Shown piece after piece: positions 34,875 through 44,280 of a stretch of DNA of 64,000 nucleotides. The stretch is taken from NCBI GenBank assembly GCA_938003835.1, contig CALKXJ010000012.1, positions 124,001-188,000 on the forward strand. The letters are read 5' to 3'. Made by a program: the position numbers and the translations under genes. Below the pieces are notes generated by a model. The model ran no database searches and was not told the DNA's origin. It was given only the letters and a program-made list of their open reading frames with translations. Position 1 is the first letter of the stretch. Each line of letters starts with the position of its first letter. Source of the DNA: an uncultured Bryobacteraceae bacterium. Lineage in GTDB: Bacteria; Acidobacteriota; Terriglobia; Bryobacterales; Bryobacteraceae.

Positions 34875-35135
34875 TCAGCGCCGGTAGTAGGCGGCGTTGC
34901 GCTCGGCGAAGTGGGCCCACTTCTCCGGCAGCTCGTCGAGAACGAAGATGGCCGAAACCGGGCAGACCGGCACGCAGGCGCCGCAGTCGATGCACTCCTC
35001 CGGGTGGATGTAGAGCATCTCCTCCTTCTCAAAATCGGGCTCGTCCTTGCGGGGATGGATGCAGTCGACCGGACAGGCATCGACGCAGGCGGTGTCCTTG
35101 GTGTTGATGCACGGCTCGGCAATCACGTAGGCCAT
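34875..35135 (-). CDS. ferredoxin with two cluster sites (7Fe/8Fe type)
   Basis: An 86-residue ferredoxin with two cysteine clusters: CINTKDTACVDACPVDC (residues 9-25) and CIDCGACVPVC (48-58). In the first the usual second Cys is Thr (CINT), as in ferredoxins carrying [3Fe-4S] plus [4Fe-4S], while the second cluster is a standard CxxCxxC plus distal CP. The C-terminal WAHFAERNAAYYR tail fits the FdxA-like group. It is a cytoplasmic low-potential electron carrier. Transcribed divergently from queD's end; a TATAAT (minus strand, near 35173) lies about 35 nt upstream of the start. Confidence 0.92.
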   Translation of the reverse strand: MAYVIAEPCINTKDTACVDACPVDCIHPRKDEPDFEKEEMLYIHPEECIDCGACVPVCPVSAIFVLDELPEKWAHFAERNAAYYRR

Positions 35136-35206
35136 ACGGTGTTCTCCCAGAAAAGGCGGAACAGCCCATTATACGGGGCCGGAGTCCGCCGGAGCGAGGT
35201 CCCGAC

Positions 35207-36931
35207 TCAAATTTCGAAAACCGCGCCCGTGTCCGCACTGGTGACGTGGAGCAGGTAGCGAGCCAGCCAGCCGCGCTTGACCTTCGGTTCGAAGGGAGGA
35301 AGCGCCTCCAGGCGCGCGGCGATCTCCTCGTCACTCAGGCGCACCTCGAGCCGGCGGGCTCGGACGTCGATGGCGATGCGGTCGCCCGGCTGGAGGGCGG
35401 CGATGGGCCCGCGCGCGGCGGCTTCCGGAGAAACGTGGCCGATGCACAGGCCGCGGGTGCCTCCGGAGAAGCGGCCGTCGGTGATGAGCGCCGCCTTGAC
35501 GCCCGCACCGGCCAGGGCGGCGGTGGGCGCCAGCATCTCCTGCATGCCCGGGCCGCCCCGCGGCCCCTCGTAACGGATTACCACCACATCGCCGTCGCGC
35601 ACCTCGCCGCGCAGGATGCCCTCGAGCGCCTCCTCCTGCGACTCGTAGATGCGCGCCGGGCCCTCGAAGCTCATCATCTCCTCAGCGACGCCGGCCACCT
35701 TTACCACGGCGCCCTTGGGCGCGAGATTTCCGAAAAGCACGGCCAGGCCCCCGTCGCGCGAATACGGGTCGGCGGCGCTGCGGATGACGTTGCCGTCCGG
35801 GGCAGGCTTGCCTTCGATGAGATCGCGCAGCCGGCCGTAGACGGTCGGGACATCGAGATCGAGGCCCGTGTCGGCGTTGAGAGCGATCTCGCGGAGGATG
35901 GCGCCGACGCCGCCGGCGCGGTCGACGTCCTCGATGTGAACGTCGGGGCGGCTGGGGGAGACCTTGCAGATGTTCGGCGTCCGGGCCGAGAGCCGGTTCA
36001 GCCGGTCCAGATCGTAGCGGATGCCGGCGGAATGGGCGAGCGCCAGGCCGTGCAAGACCGTGTTGGTGGAGCCGCCCATGGCCATGTCCAGGATGAAGGC
36101 GTTGTCGAGCGCCTGTTCGGTGACGATGTCGAGCGGGCGGAGGTTGCGTTCGAGGCACTGCTTGAGCACGCTTGCGGCGCGGCGCGCCAGCGCCAGGCGA
36201 TCCGGGTTGAGCTCGACGGCCGCGCCGCCGTTGACCCAGCGGGCGGCGGGAACAGTGCCGTTGCCGGGAAGGGCCAGGCCGATCACTTCCGCCAGACAGT
36301 TCATCGAGTTGGCGGTGAACATTCCCGAGCAGCTCCCGCAGCTCGGGCAGGCCTTCTCGGCCAGCGCCACCAGCTCGTCGTGGCGGAGGCGGCCCGCGCT
36401 GTAGCGTCCCACACCCTCGAAGACGGAGATCAGGTCCGTGTTGTCGCGGCCCGTGAGCATCGGGCCGCCGCTCACGTAGACCGCGGGAATGTTGATGCGC
36501 ACCATGGCGTTGAGCATCGCCGGCACGATCTTGTCGCAGTTGCCGATGCCGATCCAGGCGTCGCAGGGATGGGCGCCGATGATCGTCTCGATCTGATCGG
36601 CGATCAGCTCGCGCGAGGCCAGCGAATACTTCATGCCGAAGTGGCCCATGGCGATGCCGTCGCAGATGGCGCCGCCCACATTGGTGTACCAGACGTTGAA
36701 GCCGAGCCTCTCGAGTTCCTCTTTGACGACGGCGCCGAGCCGGTCCAGGTGGGCGTGACCGGGAATTTGCGTCGTGTAGGAGTTGACGATGGTGACAAAG
36801 GGCCTGGCCAGATCCTGAACGGAGCGGATCACTCCCTCGGCCATCATCAGGGAGGCGGCGGGCAGCATGTGCACACCCTCGGTGAGGATGCGGCTTCCCT
36901 TGCGGCGAACGGCTTCAATTCCGGGATTCAT
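35207..36931 (-). CDS. ilvD: dihydroxy-acid dehydratase IlvD
   Basis: A 574-residue IlvD/Edd-family dehydratase of normal length. Fe-S ligand regions are GNCDKIVPAML, CGSCSGMFTANSMNCLAE and the C-terminal half GRFSGGTRGLCIGHVSPEAA, which binds Mg. It converts dihydroxyacids to 2-keto acids in branched-chain amino-acid synthesis. The sequence VALAEKACPSCGSCSGMF preserves all the expected Cys. Adjacent to hslV but divergent, with 55 nt between them; no other ilv gene is near. Confidence 0.95.
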   Translation of the reverse strand: MNPGIEAVRRKGSRILTEGVHMLPAASLMMAEGVIRSVQDLARPFVTIVNSYTTQIPGHAHLDRLGAVVKEELERLGFNVWYTNVGGAICDGIAMGHFGMKYSLASRELIADQIETIIGAHPCDAWIGIGNCDKIVPAMLNAMVRINIPAVYVSGGPMLTGRDNTDLISVFEGVGRYSAGRLRHDELVALAEKACPSCGSCSGMFTANSMNCLAEVIGLALPGNGTVPAARWVNGGAAVELNPDRLALARRAASVLKQCLERNLRPLDIVTEQALDNAFILDMAMGGSTNTVLHGLALAHSAGIRYDLDRLNRLSARTPNICKVSPSRPDVHIEDVDRAGGVGAILREIALNADTGLDLDVPTVYGRLRDLIEGKPAPDGNVIRSAADPYSRDGGLAVLFGNLAPKGAVVKVAGVAEEMMSFEGPARIYESQEEALEGILRGEVRDGDVVVIRYEGPRGGPGMQEMLAPTAALAGAGVKAALITDGRFSGGTRGLCIGHVSPEAAARGPIAALQPGDRIAIDVRARRLEVRLSDEEIAARLEALPPFEPKVKRGWLARYLLHVTSADTGAVFEI

Positions 36932-36986
36932 CGAGAGGTTATTCTCTCATGCGTCAGGGCGGCTGCGCTAGAATGAAGTGTCCCCG

Positions 36987-37526
36987 ATGAACAAGCGAAT
37001 TCGCTCGACGACGATCCTGTGCGTGCGCCGGGCGGGCAAGGTCGTCATGGCGGGCGACGGGCAGGTGACGCTGGGCCAGGAGGTGCTCAAGGCCGGGGCG
37101 AACAAACTCCGCCGCCTGTATCACGACAAGATCGTCGCCGGTTTCGCCGGGTCGACCGCGGATGCGTTTTCGCTGTTCGCGCGCTTTGAATCCAAGCTCG
37201 AATCCCACGGCGGCAATCTCGCCCGGAGCGTGGTGGAGCTGGCCAAGGAGTGGCGCACCGACCGGGTGCTGCGGCATCTGGAGGCACTGCTGTTGGTGGC
37301 CGACAGCGAGAAGATGTATATCGTCAGCGGCTCGGGCGACGTGATCGAACCGGACGAGGACGTGGCCGCGATCGGCTCCGGGGGGCCGTTCGCCAAGGCG
37401 GCGGCGACGGCGCTGCTCGAGAATACAAACCTGAGCGCGCGGGAGATCGCCGAGAAGGCCATGGCGATCGCGGCCCGGATCTGCATCTACACCAACGAGC
37501 ACATCACTTACCAGGAGCTGGGGTAA
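36987..37526 (+). CDS. hslV: ATP-dependent protease peptidase subunit HslV
   Basis: A 179-residue threonine protease. The catalytic Thr is the first of [11 protein letters not shown] at residue 8, so a propeptide MNKRIRS must be removed to expose it. [35 protein letters not shown] and [18 protein letters not shown] are family hallmarks. ATG 36987 is preferred over GTG 36978 because of HslV N-terminal length in relatives. It is followed after 3 nt by hslU; together they form the two-component HslVU (ClpQY) protease. Confidence 0.94.
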   Translation: MNKRIRSTTILCVRRAGKVVMAGDGQVTLGQEVLKAGANKLRRLYHDKIVAGFAGSTADAFSLFARFESKLESHGGNLARSVVELAKEWRTDRVLRHLEALLLVADSEKMYIVSGSGDVIEPDEDVAAIGSGGPFAKAAATALLENTNLSAREIAEKAMAIAARICIYTNEHITYQELG

Positions 37527-37529
37527 CTT

Positions 37530-38891
37530 ATGGTGATTTATCTGCCGAGCCAGGCCACCGAGGCCGGGCCCCTGCTCGACGAACTTACTCCGCGGGAAAT
37601 CGTCCGGGAACTCGACAAGTATGTCATCGGCCAGGCCGAGGCCAAGAAGGCCGTGGCGATCGCCCTTCGCAACCGCATTCGCCGGCAGAAGCTCGACCCG
37701 GAGATGGCCGAGGAGGTCTATCCGAAGAACATCCTGATGATCGGCCCCACGGGCGTGGGCAAGACCGAGATCGCGCGGCGGCTGGCCAAACTGGCCAACT
37801 CGCCGTTCCTCAAGGTCGAGGCGAGCAAGTTCACCGAGGTGGGCTATGTCGGTCGCGACGTCGACTCGATGATCCGGGATCTGGTGGAGATCGCCATCGA
37901 CATGGTGCGCGAGGAGCGGCTCGAGGAGGTGGCCGACCGGGCCGAACGCAACGCCGAGGAGCGGCTGCTCGACCTGCTGATGCCGCCGCAGCCGGAGCCG
38001 GGAGAGACCACGGCCGAGAAGACGCGCGAGAAGCTCCGCGAGCGGCTCCGCGCCGGCCGGCTGGACGACCGCATCGTCGAAGTGGACGTACGCGAGCGCG
38101 GCCCCACCTTCGAGATCGCCACCAACATGGGCGTCGAGGAGATGGATATCAGCCTGAAAGACGTCCTGCCGGGTATTTTCGGAACGCGGACCAAGAAGCG
38201 GAAGATGCGCGTGGCCGAGGCGCTCGAGTACCTGATTCAAGAGGAGGAGCAGAAGCTCATCGATATGGACCAGGTCACGCGCGTCGCCATCGAGCGGGTG
38301 GAGCGCAGCGGCATCATCTTCCTCGACGAGATCGACAAGATCGCCGGCCGCGAAACCGGTCACGGGCCCGATGTGAGCCGCGAGGGGGTGCAGCGCGACA
38401 TTCTGCCGATCATCGAGGGCACCACGGTCAACACCCGCTACGGATTCGTCCGCACCGATCACATCCTGTTCATCGCCGCCGGAGCGTTCCACGTCTCCAA
38501 ACCGAGCGACCTGATCCCGGAGCTTCAGGGACGCTTCCCGATCCGCGTCGAGCTGAAGTCGCTCACCGAGGAGGACTTCATCCGGATCCTCAAGGAGCCC
38601 AAGAACGCGCTGGTCAAGCAGTACACCGCGCTGCTCGAAACCGAGGGGATTACGCTCAAGTTCACCGACGACGCGCTCGAGGAGATCGCGCGCATGGCGG
38701 CGCGCGTCAACGAATCGGCCGAGAACATCGGCGCCCGGCGCCTCCATACCATCATGGAGAAGGTTCTCGAAGAGATCTCCTTCGAGGGGCCGGACCTGCG
38801 GAAGAAGTTCGTCCGCATCGACGGCGAGTATGTGCGCAGGGCGCTGGCCGACATCGTCAAGGACCAGGACCTGAGCCGCTACATCCTGTGA
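37530..38891 (+). CDS. hslU: ATP-dependent protease ATPase subunit HslU
   Basis: A 453-residue AAA+ unfoldase. [15 protein letters not shown] gives the Walker A (72-79), FLDEIDKIA the Walker B and the sensor/second region [12 protein letters not shown] follows. A long insertion (about 140-215), the I-domain, is present as in all HslU. The C-terminus DLSRYIL is the docking tail that activates HslV. It lies 3 nt after hslV and its TGA overlaps the next gene's GTG. Confidence 0.96.
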   Translation: MVIYLPSQATEAGPLLDELTPREIVRELDKYVIGQAEAKKAVAIALRNRIRRQKLDPEMAEEVYPKNILMIGPTGVGKTEIARRLAKLANSPFLKVEASKFTEVGYVGRDVDSMIRDLVEIAIDMVREERLEEVADRAERNAEERLLDLLMPPQPEPGETTAEKTREKLRERLRAGRLDDRIVEVDVRERGPTFEIATNMGVEEMDISLKDVLPGIFGTRTKKRKMRVAEALEYLIQEEEQKLIDMDQVTRVAIERVERSGIIFLDEIDKIAGRETGHGPDVSREGVQRDILPIIEGTTVNTRYGFVRTDHILFIAAGAFHVSKPSDLIPELQGRFPIRVELKSLTEEDFIRILKEPKNALVKQYTALLETEGITLKFTDDALEEIARMAARVNESAENIGARRLHTIMEKVLEEISFEGPDLRKKFVRIDGEYVRRALADIVKDQDLSRYIL

Positions 38892-39898
38892 GCTCGCCGA
38901 TGCGGGGGCGTTTGAGGCAGCTCACGGGGCTGGTGGCGCTCGGGTTGGCCGGATGCGGTTATGTGGGCGACCCCCTTCCGCCTTCGCTCAAGATTCCCCG
39001 GCCGGTCGCCGATCTATCCGTGCTCCAGCGCGGCGAAAAGATCCTGATCGAATTCACCCTGCCGGTGCTCTCGACCGACGGCGTGGGGCTGAATCGTCTG
39101 GGAGAGATCGATCTGCGCATCGGAGCCGAGGGCGTCGCGCCGTGGCATCGGGAGACTTGGGAGGCGCGCGCCTCCGCCATTCCGGTCCCCGGCGGAGCGC
39201 CCGGGGAAAGGCTCCGCGCCGAGACGCCTGCCTCCGCCTGGGCGGGCCGGGAGGTCATCGTGGCGGCGCGCGTCGCCGGGCCGAGCGGCCGCTTCTCGGA
39301 CTGGTCCGACTTCCGCGCCCTCCACGTGGTGCGCCCGCTGCCTCCGCCGGCCGATCTCGCCGCCGAAAACCGGCCCGAGGGAATTCGCCTGTCCTGGAGG
39401 TGGCCGGACGAGCGCCCGGCACGCTTCCGCCTGCTGCGGCGGCCGGGAGCGCAGCAGGCAGCGGTGATCCTGGCCGAAACGGACCGCCAGGAGTGGACCG
39501 ACGCCGGGGTCGACTATGGCGTCGAGTATCTCTACCAGGTGCAGGCGCTCGTGCGAACCGGCGACGACGTGGCGGAAAGCGAGGCGAGTCCGCCGGTCGC
39601 CATCACGCCCGAGGACCGCTTCCCTCCCCCGGTCCCCTCCGGGTTGACGGCGGCGCCGGCCCCGGAGAGCGTCGAGCTGAGCTGGGAGCGAAGCTCCGAG
39701 GAGCCGGGGCTCACCTACCGGCTCTGGCGCGCCGTCGAGGGCGGTCCGGAGGAGCTCGTCGCGGAGGGCCTCACCGCTCCCGGCTACAGCGACCGCACCG
39801 TGGCCGGCGGCAAGCGATATACTTATGCGGTTTCGGCCGTGGATCGCCTGGGCAACGAGAGCGAGAAATCGCCTCCCGTGGAGGTGGTCCTGCCTTGA
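38888..39898 (+). CDS. lipoprotein with fibronectin type III domains
   Basis: A 336-residue protein (332 if ATG 38900 is used). Lipobox LAGC is near residue 23 of the GTG-start form. Two FN3-like modules follow (about 115-220, [21 protein letters not shown]; and about 225-330, [22 protein letters not shown]). Each module ends with the FN3-style [10 protein letters not shown] or [15 protein letters not shown]. No enzyme motif. It is anchored in the envelope and probably binds carbohydrates or proteins. The GTG overlaps the hslU TGA, which favours it; both starts lack a strong SD. Confidence 0.75.
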   Translation: MSSPMRGRLRQLTGLVALGLAGCGYVGDPLPPSLKIPRPVADLSVLQRGEKILIEFTLPVLSTDGVGLNRLGEIDLRIGAEGVAPWHRETWEARASAIPVPGGAPGERLRAETPASAWAGREVIVAARVAGPSGRFSDWSDFRALHVVRPLPPPADLAAENRPEGIRLSWRWPDERPARFRLLRRPGAQQAAVILAETDRQEWTDAGVDYGVEYLYQVQALVRTGDDVAESEASPPVAITPEDRFPPPVPSGLTAAPAPESVELSWERSSEEPGLTYRLWRAVEGGPEELVAEGLTAPGYSDRTVAGGKRYTYAVSAVDRLGNESEKSPPVEVVLP

Positions 39899-39911
39899 AC
39901 GAAAACGAGCT

Positions 39912-40706
39912 ATGACCCGACACGTCCGCTTCAGCCTGGACCTCGGCGCCCCGGGAAATCTGCCGGATGCCGACCCGAGCGTTCGCTACGGAGTTCTCGA
40001 CGGCGAGCTGGTCTTCGAGACGGCGCGCCTGGGGACCCGGCCGCTGGGACCGACCTGGCGGGTGGATGAGGTGCGCCTGTTGCCGCCCTGCTGGCCTTCG
40101 AAGATCGTCTGCGTCGGCCGCAACTATGTCGATCACGCCAGGGAGCTGGGCAATCCCGTGCCTGAGGAGCCGTTGATCTTCCTGAAGCCGCCCTCCTCGC
40201 TGGCGGCGCACGGTGATCCGATCGTTTATCCGGCGCTTTCGGCCGCGGTGAGCTATGAGGCCGAGCTCGCCCTTGTGGTCGGCCGCCGGGCGCGGCGCCT
40301 AAAGCGCGACGAGGCGCTCGGGATCCTCTTCGGCTACACCTGCCTGAACGACGTCACGGCGCGCGATCTTCAGAAAAAAGACAATCAGTGGACGCGAGCC
40401 AAGGGCTTCGACACCTTCTGCCCGGTCGGGCCGTGGATCGTGCCGCGCGCGGAGGTGGACCTGGAGGCGGTGCGGGTGCGCAGCTATGTCGACGGCCTCA
40501 AGCGCCAGGATGCTCCGGTAAGCGAGATGATCTTCCCGGTCGATGCTATAATCGCCTTCGTCACTGAGTTCCTGACGCTGGAGCCGGGGGATCTGATCGC
40601 CACCGGCACGCCGCCCGGCGTGGGGCTGGTCGAACCGGGGGCGCGCATCCGGGTTGAAGTCGAGGGCGTCGGCGCTCTGGAAAATCCGATCATCCGGGAG
40701 GGCTGA
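39912..40706 (+). CDS. fumarylacetoacetate hydrolase (FAH) family protein
   Basis: A 264-residue FAH-fold protein. The metal-binding acidic triad is in VSYEAELALVVGRRAR (Glu-x-Glu) and GYTCLNDVTARDLQ (Asp). KIVCVGRNYVDHARELG and the C-terminal LEPGDLIATGTPPGVG motif are typical. The short N-terminal extension (1-60) matches 2-hydroxyhepta-2,4-diene-1,7-dioate isomerase/5-oxopent-3-ene-1,2,5-tricarboxylate decarboxylase-type members. Such enzymes cleave or tautomerise C-C-linked oxo-acids. Specific substrate is not predictable. It ends 3 nt before the transaldolase ATG. Confidence 0.88.
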   Translation: MTRHVRFSLDLGAPGNLPDADPSVRYGVLDGELVFETARLGTRPLGPTWRVDEVRLLPPCWPSKIVCVGRNYVDHARELGNPVPEEPLIFLKPPSSLAAHGDPIVYPALSAAVSYEAELALVVGRRARRLKRDEALGILFGYTCLNDVTARDLQKKDNQWTRAKGFDTFCPVGPWIVPRAEVDLEAVRVRSYVDGLKRQDAPVSEMIFPVDAIIAFVTEFLTLEPGDLIATGTPPGVGLVEPGARIRVEVEGVGALENPIIREG

Positions 40707-40709
40707 ACG

Positions 40710-41372
<663 letters not shown>

Positions 41373-41376
41373 CGCC

Positions 41377-41793
41377 ATGCCCATTGAGATAACCCTCATT
41401 GCGCTGGCGGTTGCCGCAGTGGCCGTCTCCGCCGCGGGCGTGGGGATCCTGATGCGCTCTCGGCTCGGAGCGGCGGAGCGGGAACGCCGCCGGCGGCTCG
41501 AAGTGGGACGGCGCGGGCGGATGAGCAACGGCGTCGTCACCGATGTGATCGGGCAAACGGCCTTCTTCTCCTACTCAGTGATGGGGGTCGAATACACGGC
41601 GTCGCAGGACCTCAGCCCATTGCGCCAACGGCTGCCTGAAGACCTGACGACGCTGATCGGGCCGGTGACCTTGAAGTATCTGGCCGCGAACCCGGCCAAC
41701 TCGATCATCGCCAGCGAGGAGTGGTGCGGGTTTCATGCTCGCAATGCTAACTTGAACAGGATGAATTCCACTGAGGAGCTTCAGTCGATATGA
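41377..41793 (+). CDS. small single-pass membrane protein of unknown function
   Basis: A 138-residue protein with one N-terminal transmembrane helix (about 5-25: ITLIALAVAAVAVSAAGVGIL). A basic stretch (RERRRRLEVGRRGR) follows, and the remaining domain VEYTASQDLSPLRQRLPEDLTTLIGPV has no recognised motif. An N-out/C-in topology follows the positive-inside rule. The stop ATGA overlaps the next gene by 4 nt, so translation is coupled to the Dabb-domain gene. Confidence 0.55.
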   Translation: MPIEITLIALAVAAVAVSAAGVGILMRSRLGAAERERRRRLEVGRRGRMSNGVVTDVIGQTAFFSYSVMGVEYTASQDLSPLRQRLPEDLTTLIGPVTLKYLAANPANSIIASEEWCGFHARNANLNRMNSTEELQSI

Positions 41794-42173
41794 ACCGGAT
41801 GAAACAGTTTCGCCTCGCGATTGCGCTTGTCACGTTGCTGGCGGTCTTCCCCGCCGGGACGCTTCTGGCGGCCGCCGGAAAACCCACGACGGTCATCCAC
41901 GTGGTGACGGTGAAGTGGAAGGAAGGCACCACGCCCGAGCAGATCCGCACCGCCCTGGACGGCGTTCACAAGATGAGCGAGAAGTTCCCGGGGATCAAGA
42001 ACGTCTGGCTGCGGACCATCAAGGCACAGGGCGCCATGACGCACGCGATCGTCATGGAGTTCGAAAGCGAGCAGGCGCTCAAGGACTATGCCGGCAGCGC
42101 GGCGCAGAAGGAGTGGTACAAGGTCTACATTCCGATCCGCGAGCAGAGCATCACCTTCGACATCACCAACTAG
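41790..42173 (+). CDS. exported Dabb (stress-responsive A/B barrel)-domain protein
   Basis: A 127-residue protein. The signal peptide is 1-28 (ending LLAAAG). The domain shows VIHVVTVKWKEGTTPEQIRTALDGVHKMSEKFPGI and HAIVMEFESEQALKDYAGSAAQKEW, typical of Dabb-type dimeric ferredoxin-like folds, which are normally cytosolic. Export is therefore unusual. No catalytic residues can be assigned. It overlaps the preceding membrane-protein gene and converges with the aldo/keto reductase 3 nt away. Confidence 0.75.
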   Translation: MNRMKQFRLAIALVTLLAVFPAGTLLAAAGKPTTVIHVVTVKWKEGTTPEQIRTALDGVHKMSEKFPGIKNVWLRTIKAQGAMTHAIVMEFESEQALKDYAGSAAQKEWYKVYIPIREQSITFDITN

Positions 42174-42176
42174 CCC

Positions 42177-43160
42177 TCAGGAGTGGCCGAGCACCGGATG
42201 GGGCTCGTAGGGCTCGGCAAGCGAGGCAAGCTCCTCGTTCTCGAGCCTGAGGCTCAGCGCGGCGACGGCGTCCTCCAGATGGTGCATCTTGCTCGCGCCG
42301 ATGATGGGCGCCGTCACGCCCGGCTGGGCCAGCAGCCACGCCAGCGCGATCTGCGCATTCGAGACACCGCGGCGGCGGGCGAGCTCGCCGACGCGCTCGA
42401 CGACGGTGAAGTCCGACGGGCGGTAATAGAGCTTGTGGGCGTAATCGTCCGTCTTGGCTCGCAGGGTGTCTCCATAGTCTTCCGGGCGGCGGTTGCCGGC
42501 AAGGAAACCCCGCGCCAGGGGACTCCAGGGCAGCACGGCGATGCCTTCGGCCCGGCACAGCGGAATCATCTCTCGCTCCTCTTCCCGGTAGACGAGGTTG
42601 TAGTGGTTCTGCATGCTCACAAAGCGGGCCAGCCCGAGCTGGTCCGCCCGGTAAAGCATGCGGGCGAACTGCCAGGCGTACATGGAAGAGGCGCCGAGAT
42701 AGAGCGCCTTGCCCGACCGGACGACATCATCGAGCGCCTCCAGAGTTTCCTCGACCGGCGTCGCGTAGTCGAAGCGGTGAATCTGGTAAAGGTCGACGTA
42801 GTCGAGACCCAGGCGCCGGAGGCTGGCCTCGATGGCGTGCACGATGTGCTTGCGGGAGAGGCCCCGTTGGTTGGGATCGTCGCCTGTCGGAAAGAAGACC
42901 TTGGTGGCGATGACCACCCGTTCGCGCGAGACGCCGAAATCCTTGAGCGCGCGGCCGAGAATCTCTTCGCTCACCCCGTTCGAGTACATGTCAGCGGTAT
43001 CGAAGAAGTTGATGCCAAGCTCGAGGGCGCGGCGGATGAAGGGCCGGCCTTCCTCCTCCTCGAGCACCCAAGGCCGCCAGGCCTTCGAGCCGTAGGTCAT
43101 CATGCCGAGGCAAATGCGGGAAACCTTGAGTCCGGTCAGTCCAAGGTTGACGTACTCCAT
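42177..43160 (-). CDS. aldo/keto reductase
   Basis: A 327-residue AKR. The catalytic tetrad is intact: D54 and Y59 (FFDTADMYS), K87 (IATKVFF) and H128 (YQIHRFD). The NADP-binding segment near the C-terminus includes APIIGASKMHHLEDAV. It belongs to the large YghZ-like/auxin-induced AKR group that reduces aldehydes and methylglyoxal-like carbonyls. The substrate is not defined by sequence. It converges with the Dabb gene and its start faces the 253-nt interval before the Cys-rich cassette. Confidence 0.9.
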   Translation of the reverse strand: MEYVNLGLTGLKVSRICLGMMTYGSKAWRPWVLEEEEGRPFIRRALELGINFFDTADMYSNGVSEEILGRALKDFGVSRERVVIATKVFFPTGDDPNQRGLSRKHIVHAIEASLRRLGLDYVDLYQIHRFDYATPVEETLEALDDVVRSGKALYLGASSMYAWQFARMLYRADQLGLARFVSMQNHYNLVYREEEREMIPLCRAEGIAVLPWSPLARGFLAGNRRPEDYGDTLRAKTDDYAHKLYYRPSDFTVVERVGELARRRGVSNAQIALAWLLAQPGVTAPIIGASKMHHLEDAVAALSLRLENEELASLAEPYEPHPVLGHS

Positions 43161-43373
43161 AAGCCGCGCGGGTCCTTCGGGCCCGAACTGTCGAGTTTAG
43201 CTGAGGGCGGGCCGATCTCGCCAGCGAGCGGGCCTCGCAATCGCATGTTTCCCGAGCGTTTACAAGCCGGCCGGAGGATCGACGGCGATCCAGGTTAGTC
43301 ACCTGAAAACCAAACCCTTGCCGATGGAGACGGATGTGCTCGGCTGCGCGAGTTTCGCTTGGCGCTTTGCCGC

Positions 43374-43403
43374 TTGACACCGTCGGGCCCTCGATGCTAG
43401 GTT
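43374..43403 (+). promoter_or_regulatory. putative promoter for the Cys-rich cassette
   Basis: A perfect -35 TTGACA (43374-43379), an 18-nt spacer and a -10-like TAGGTT (43398-43403), preceded by TG as in an extended -10. It ends 10 nt before ATG 43414, so the leader would be short or absent. Nothing else is recognised in the 253-nt gap before it. Confidence 0.45.
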
Positions 43404-43413
43404 TTGAGAAGGC

Positions 43414-43689
43414 ATGGCCGGTCGCCAACAGTTGCGGGTGCGACGGGACGTCTTGCTCGGAATTGCTCTTCTCGCCGCGATCGCTCTCGCTGCTCCAAGT
43501 CACGAAGCCTCGCATCACGATGCCGGCTGCTCGCTGTGCACCATCGCCGCCGCGGGCTTCGTCGCAGCCGCGCCGAGCGAGGTGGCCGCTCACTGGACCG
43601 AGCTCGAGCGGCTGACCCCGGCCGATGAGAAACTCGCCTTTAGCGACCGCGCCCAACGTCAAGGCGCACGCGCCCCACCCCTGCAATAG
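43414..43689 (+). CDS. small His/Cys protein, possible exported metal-binding protein
   Basis: A 91-residue product. A hydrophobic segment (13-27) resembles a signal. Then SHEASHHDAGCSLCTIAAAG (residues 29-48) clusters three His (30, 34, 35) and two Cys (39, 42) in an HxxxHHxxxCxxC arrangement, suited to a metal site. The rest is Ala/Glu-rich. Similar short HHxxxC proteins precede copper or iron receptors in other bacteria. AGAAGG before ATG 43414 could be an SD. It is the first of four plus-strand genes rich in Cys; whether it belongs to their unit is inferred. No family name is claimed. Confidence 0.5.
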   Translation: MAGRQQLRVRRDVLLGIALLAAIALAAPSHEASHHDAGCSLCTIAAAGFVAAAPSEVAAHWTELERLTPADEKLAFSDRAQRQGARAPPLQ

Positions 43690-43829
43690 TTCCCCGGCGC
43701 AGATCGGCGGCGAGTCGCCCTCGTCGTCTGGCCCAGGCAGGGAAGCTCCTGCATTTTTGCAACTGCCCCGGCGGCAAGCCGCGCCCGCTGAAATGCGCAC
43801 GCGTCCGGCGGGGCCCTGAGATCAATCTC

Positions 43830-43839
43830 AAAAGGAGAG
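43830..43839 (+). promoter_or_regulatory. strong ribosome-binding site of the IscU-like gene
   Basis: AAAGGAGAGG, with about 11 nt to the GTG at 43851, decides the start of the IscU-like gene. The 160-nt spacer before it contains no recognised gene. Confidence 0.7.
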
Positions 43840-43850
43840 GTGTTCCCCGC

Positions 43851-44231
43851 GTGAGTTGTTGCTGTAGTCTGTGCGGTAATAGCCTTCAAGAGCTGTTCGA
43901 GGCTGCTTTGCGGAGGCGGCATTGGAAAGGTCCGGCCCACCGTAAGGGTGTGGCGCATGATCCGGACGAAGACCTCACCGTTGTTCTGTACCTGGATATC
44001 CAGGATTGGACAATTATTCGGATCGACTACCAGGCCACCACCTGCGCCACCCTTCTGGCGTATTGCGAGTTATTAGTGAATCTGGCGGCCGGCAAGTCGC
44101 CGCAAGAGGCGCTGGCGCTGACCGATTCGGACCTGGCGGAACGGGTGCGGGGCGTTCCGCTCCAACGCCGTTCGCGGGCTGCTTTGCCGATCGCCGCGCT
44201 TCGCGCAGCCTTAGATTCGCCTCAAAGCTGA
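43851..44231 (+). CDS. degenerate IscU/NifU-like scaffold protein with a Cys-rich N-terminus
   Basis: A 126-residue protein. MSCCCSLCGN opens with four Cys at residues 3, 4, 5 and 8. The rest resembles an IscU/NifU fold: the strand pair VVLYLDIQDWTIIRIDYQATTC (C65) in place of the usual xxTxGC, then ATLLAYCELLVNLAAGKSPQEALAL (C72), matching the ASSSxxxxxxxGKxxxEA helix. In normal IscU a third Cys follows (HC); here the equivalent region is QRRSRAALPIAALRAAL with no Cys. It may thus bind a cluster or sulfur differently. GTG start with a strong SD (AAAGGAGAGG). The next gene is a DsrE-like protein. Confidence 0.7.
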   Translation: MSCCCSLCGNSLQELFEAALRRRHWKGPAHRKGVAHDPDEDLTVVLYLDIQDWTIIRIDYQATTCATLLAYCELLVNLAAGKSPQEALALTDSDLAERVRGVPLQRRSRAALPIAALRAALDSPQS

Positions 44232-44280
44232 CTCATGTCGCAAGGGCAGATGAGTGAAGCAGGAAAATCAGGAGAAAGCC

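Noticed and set aside
37250-38887. Long frame leading into the FN3 lipoprotein
   Set aside because: Out-of-frame reading of hslU; the lipobox right after GTG 38888 gives the real start.
43625-43819. 64-residue plus-strand frame in the spacer before the IscU-like gene
   Set aside because: Overlaps the HHxxxC gene, no SD, Pro/Ala/Ser-rich with no motif.
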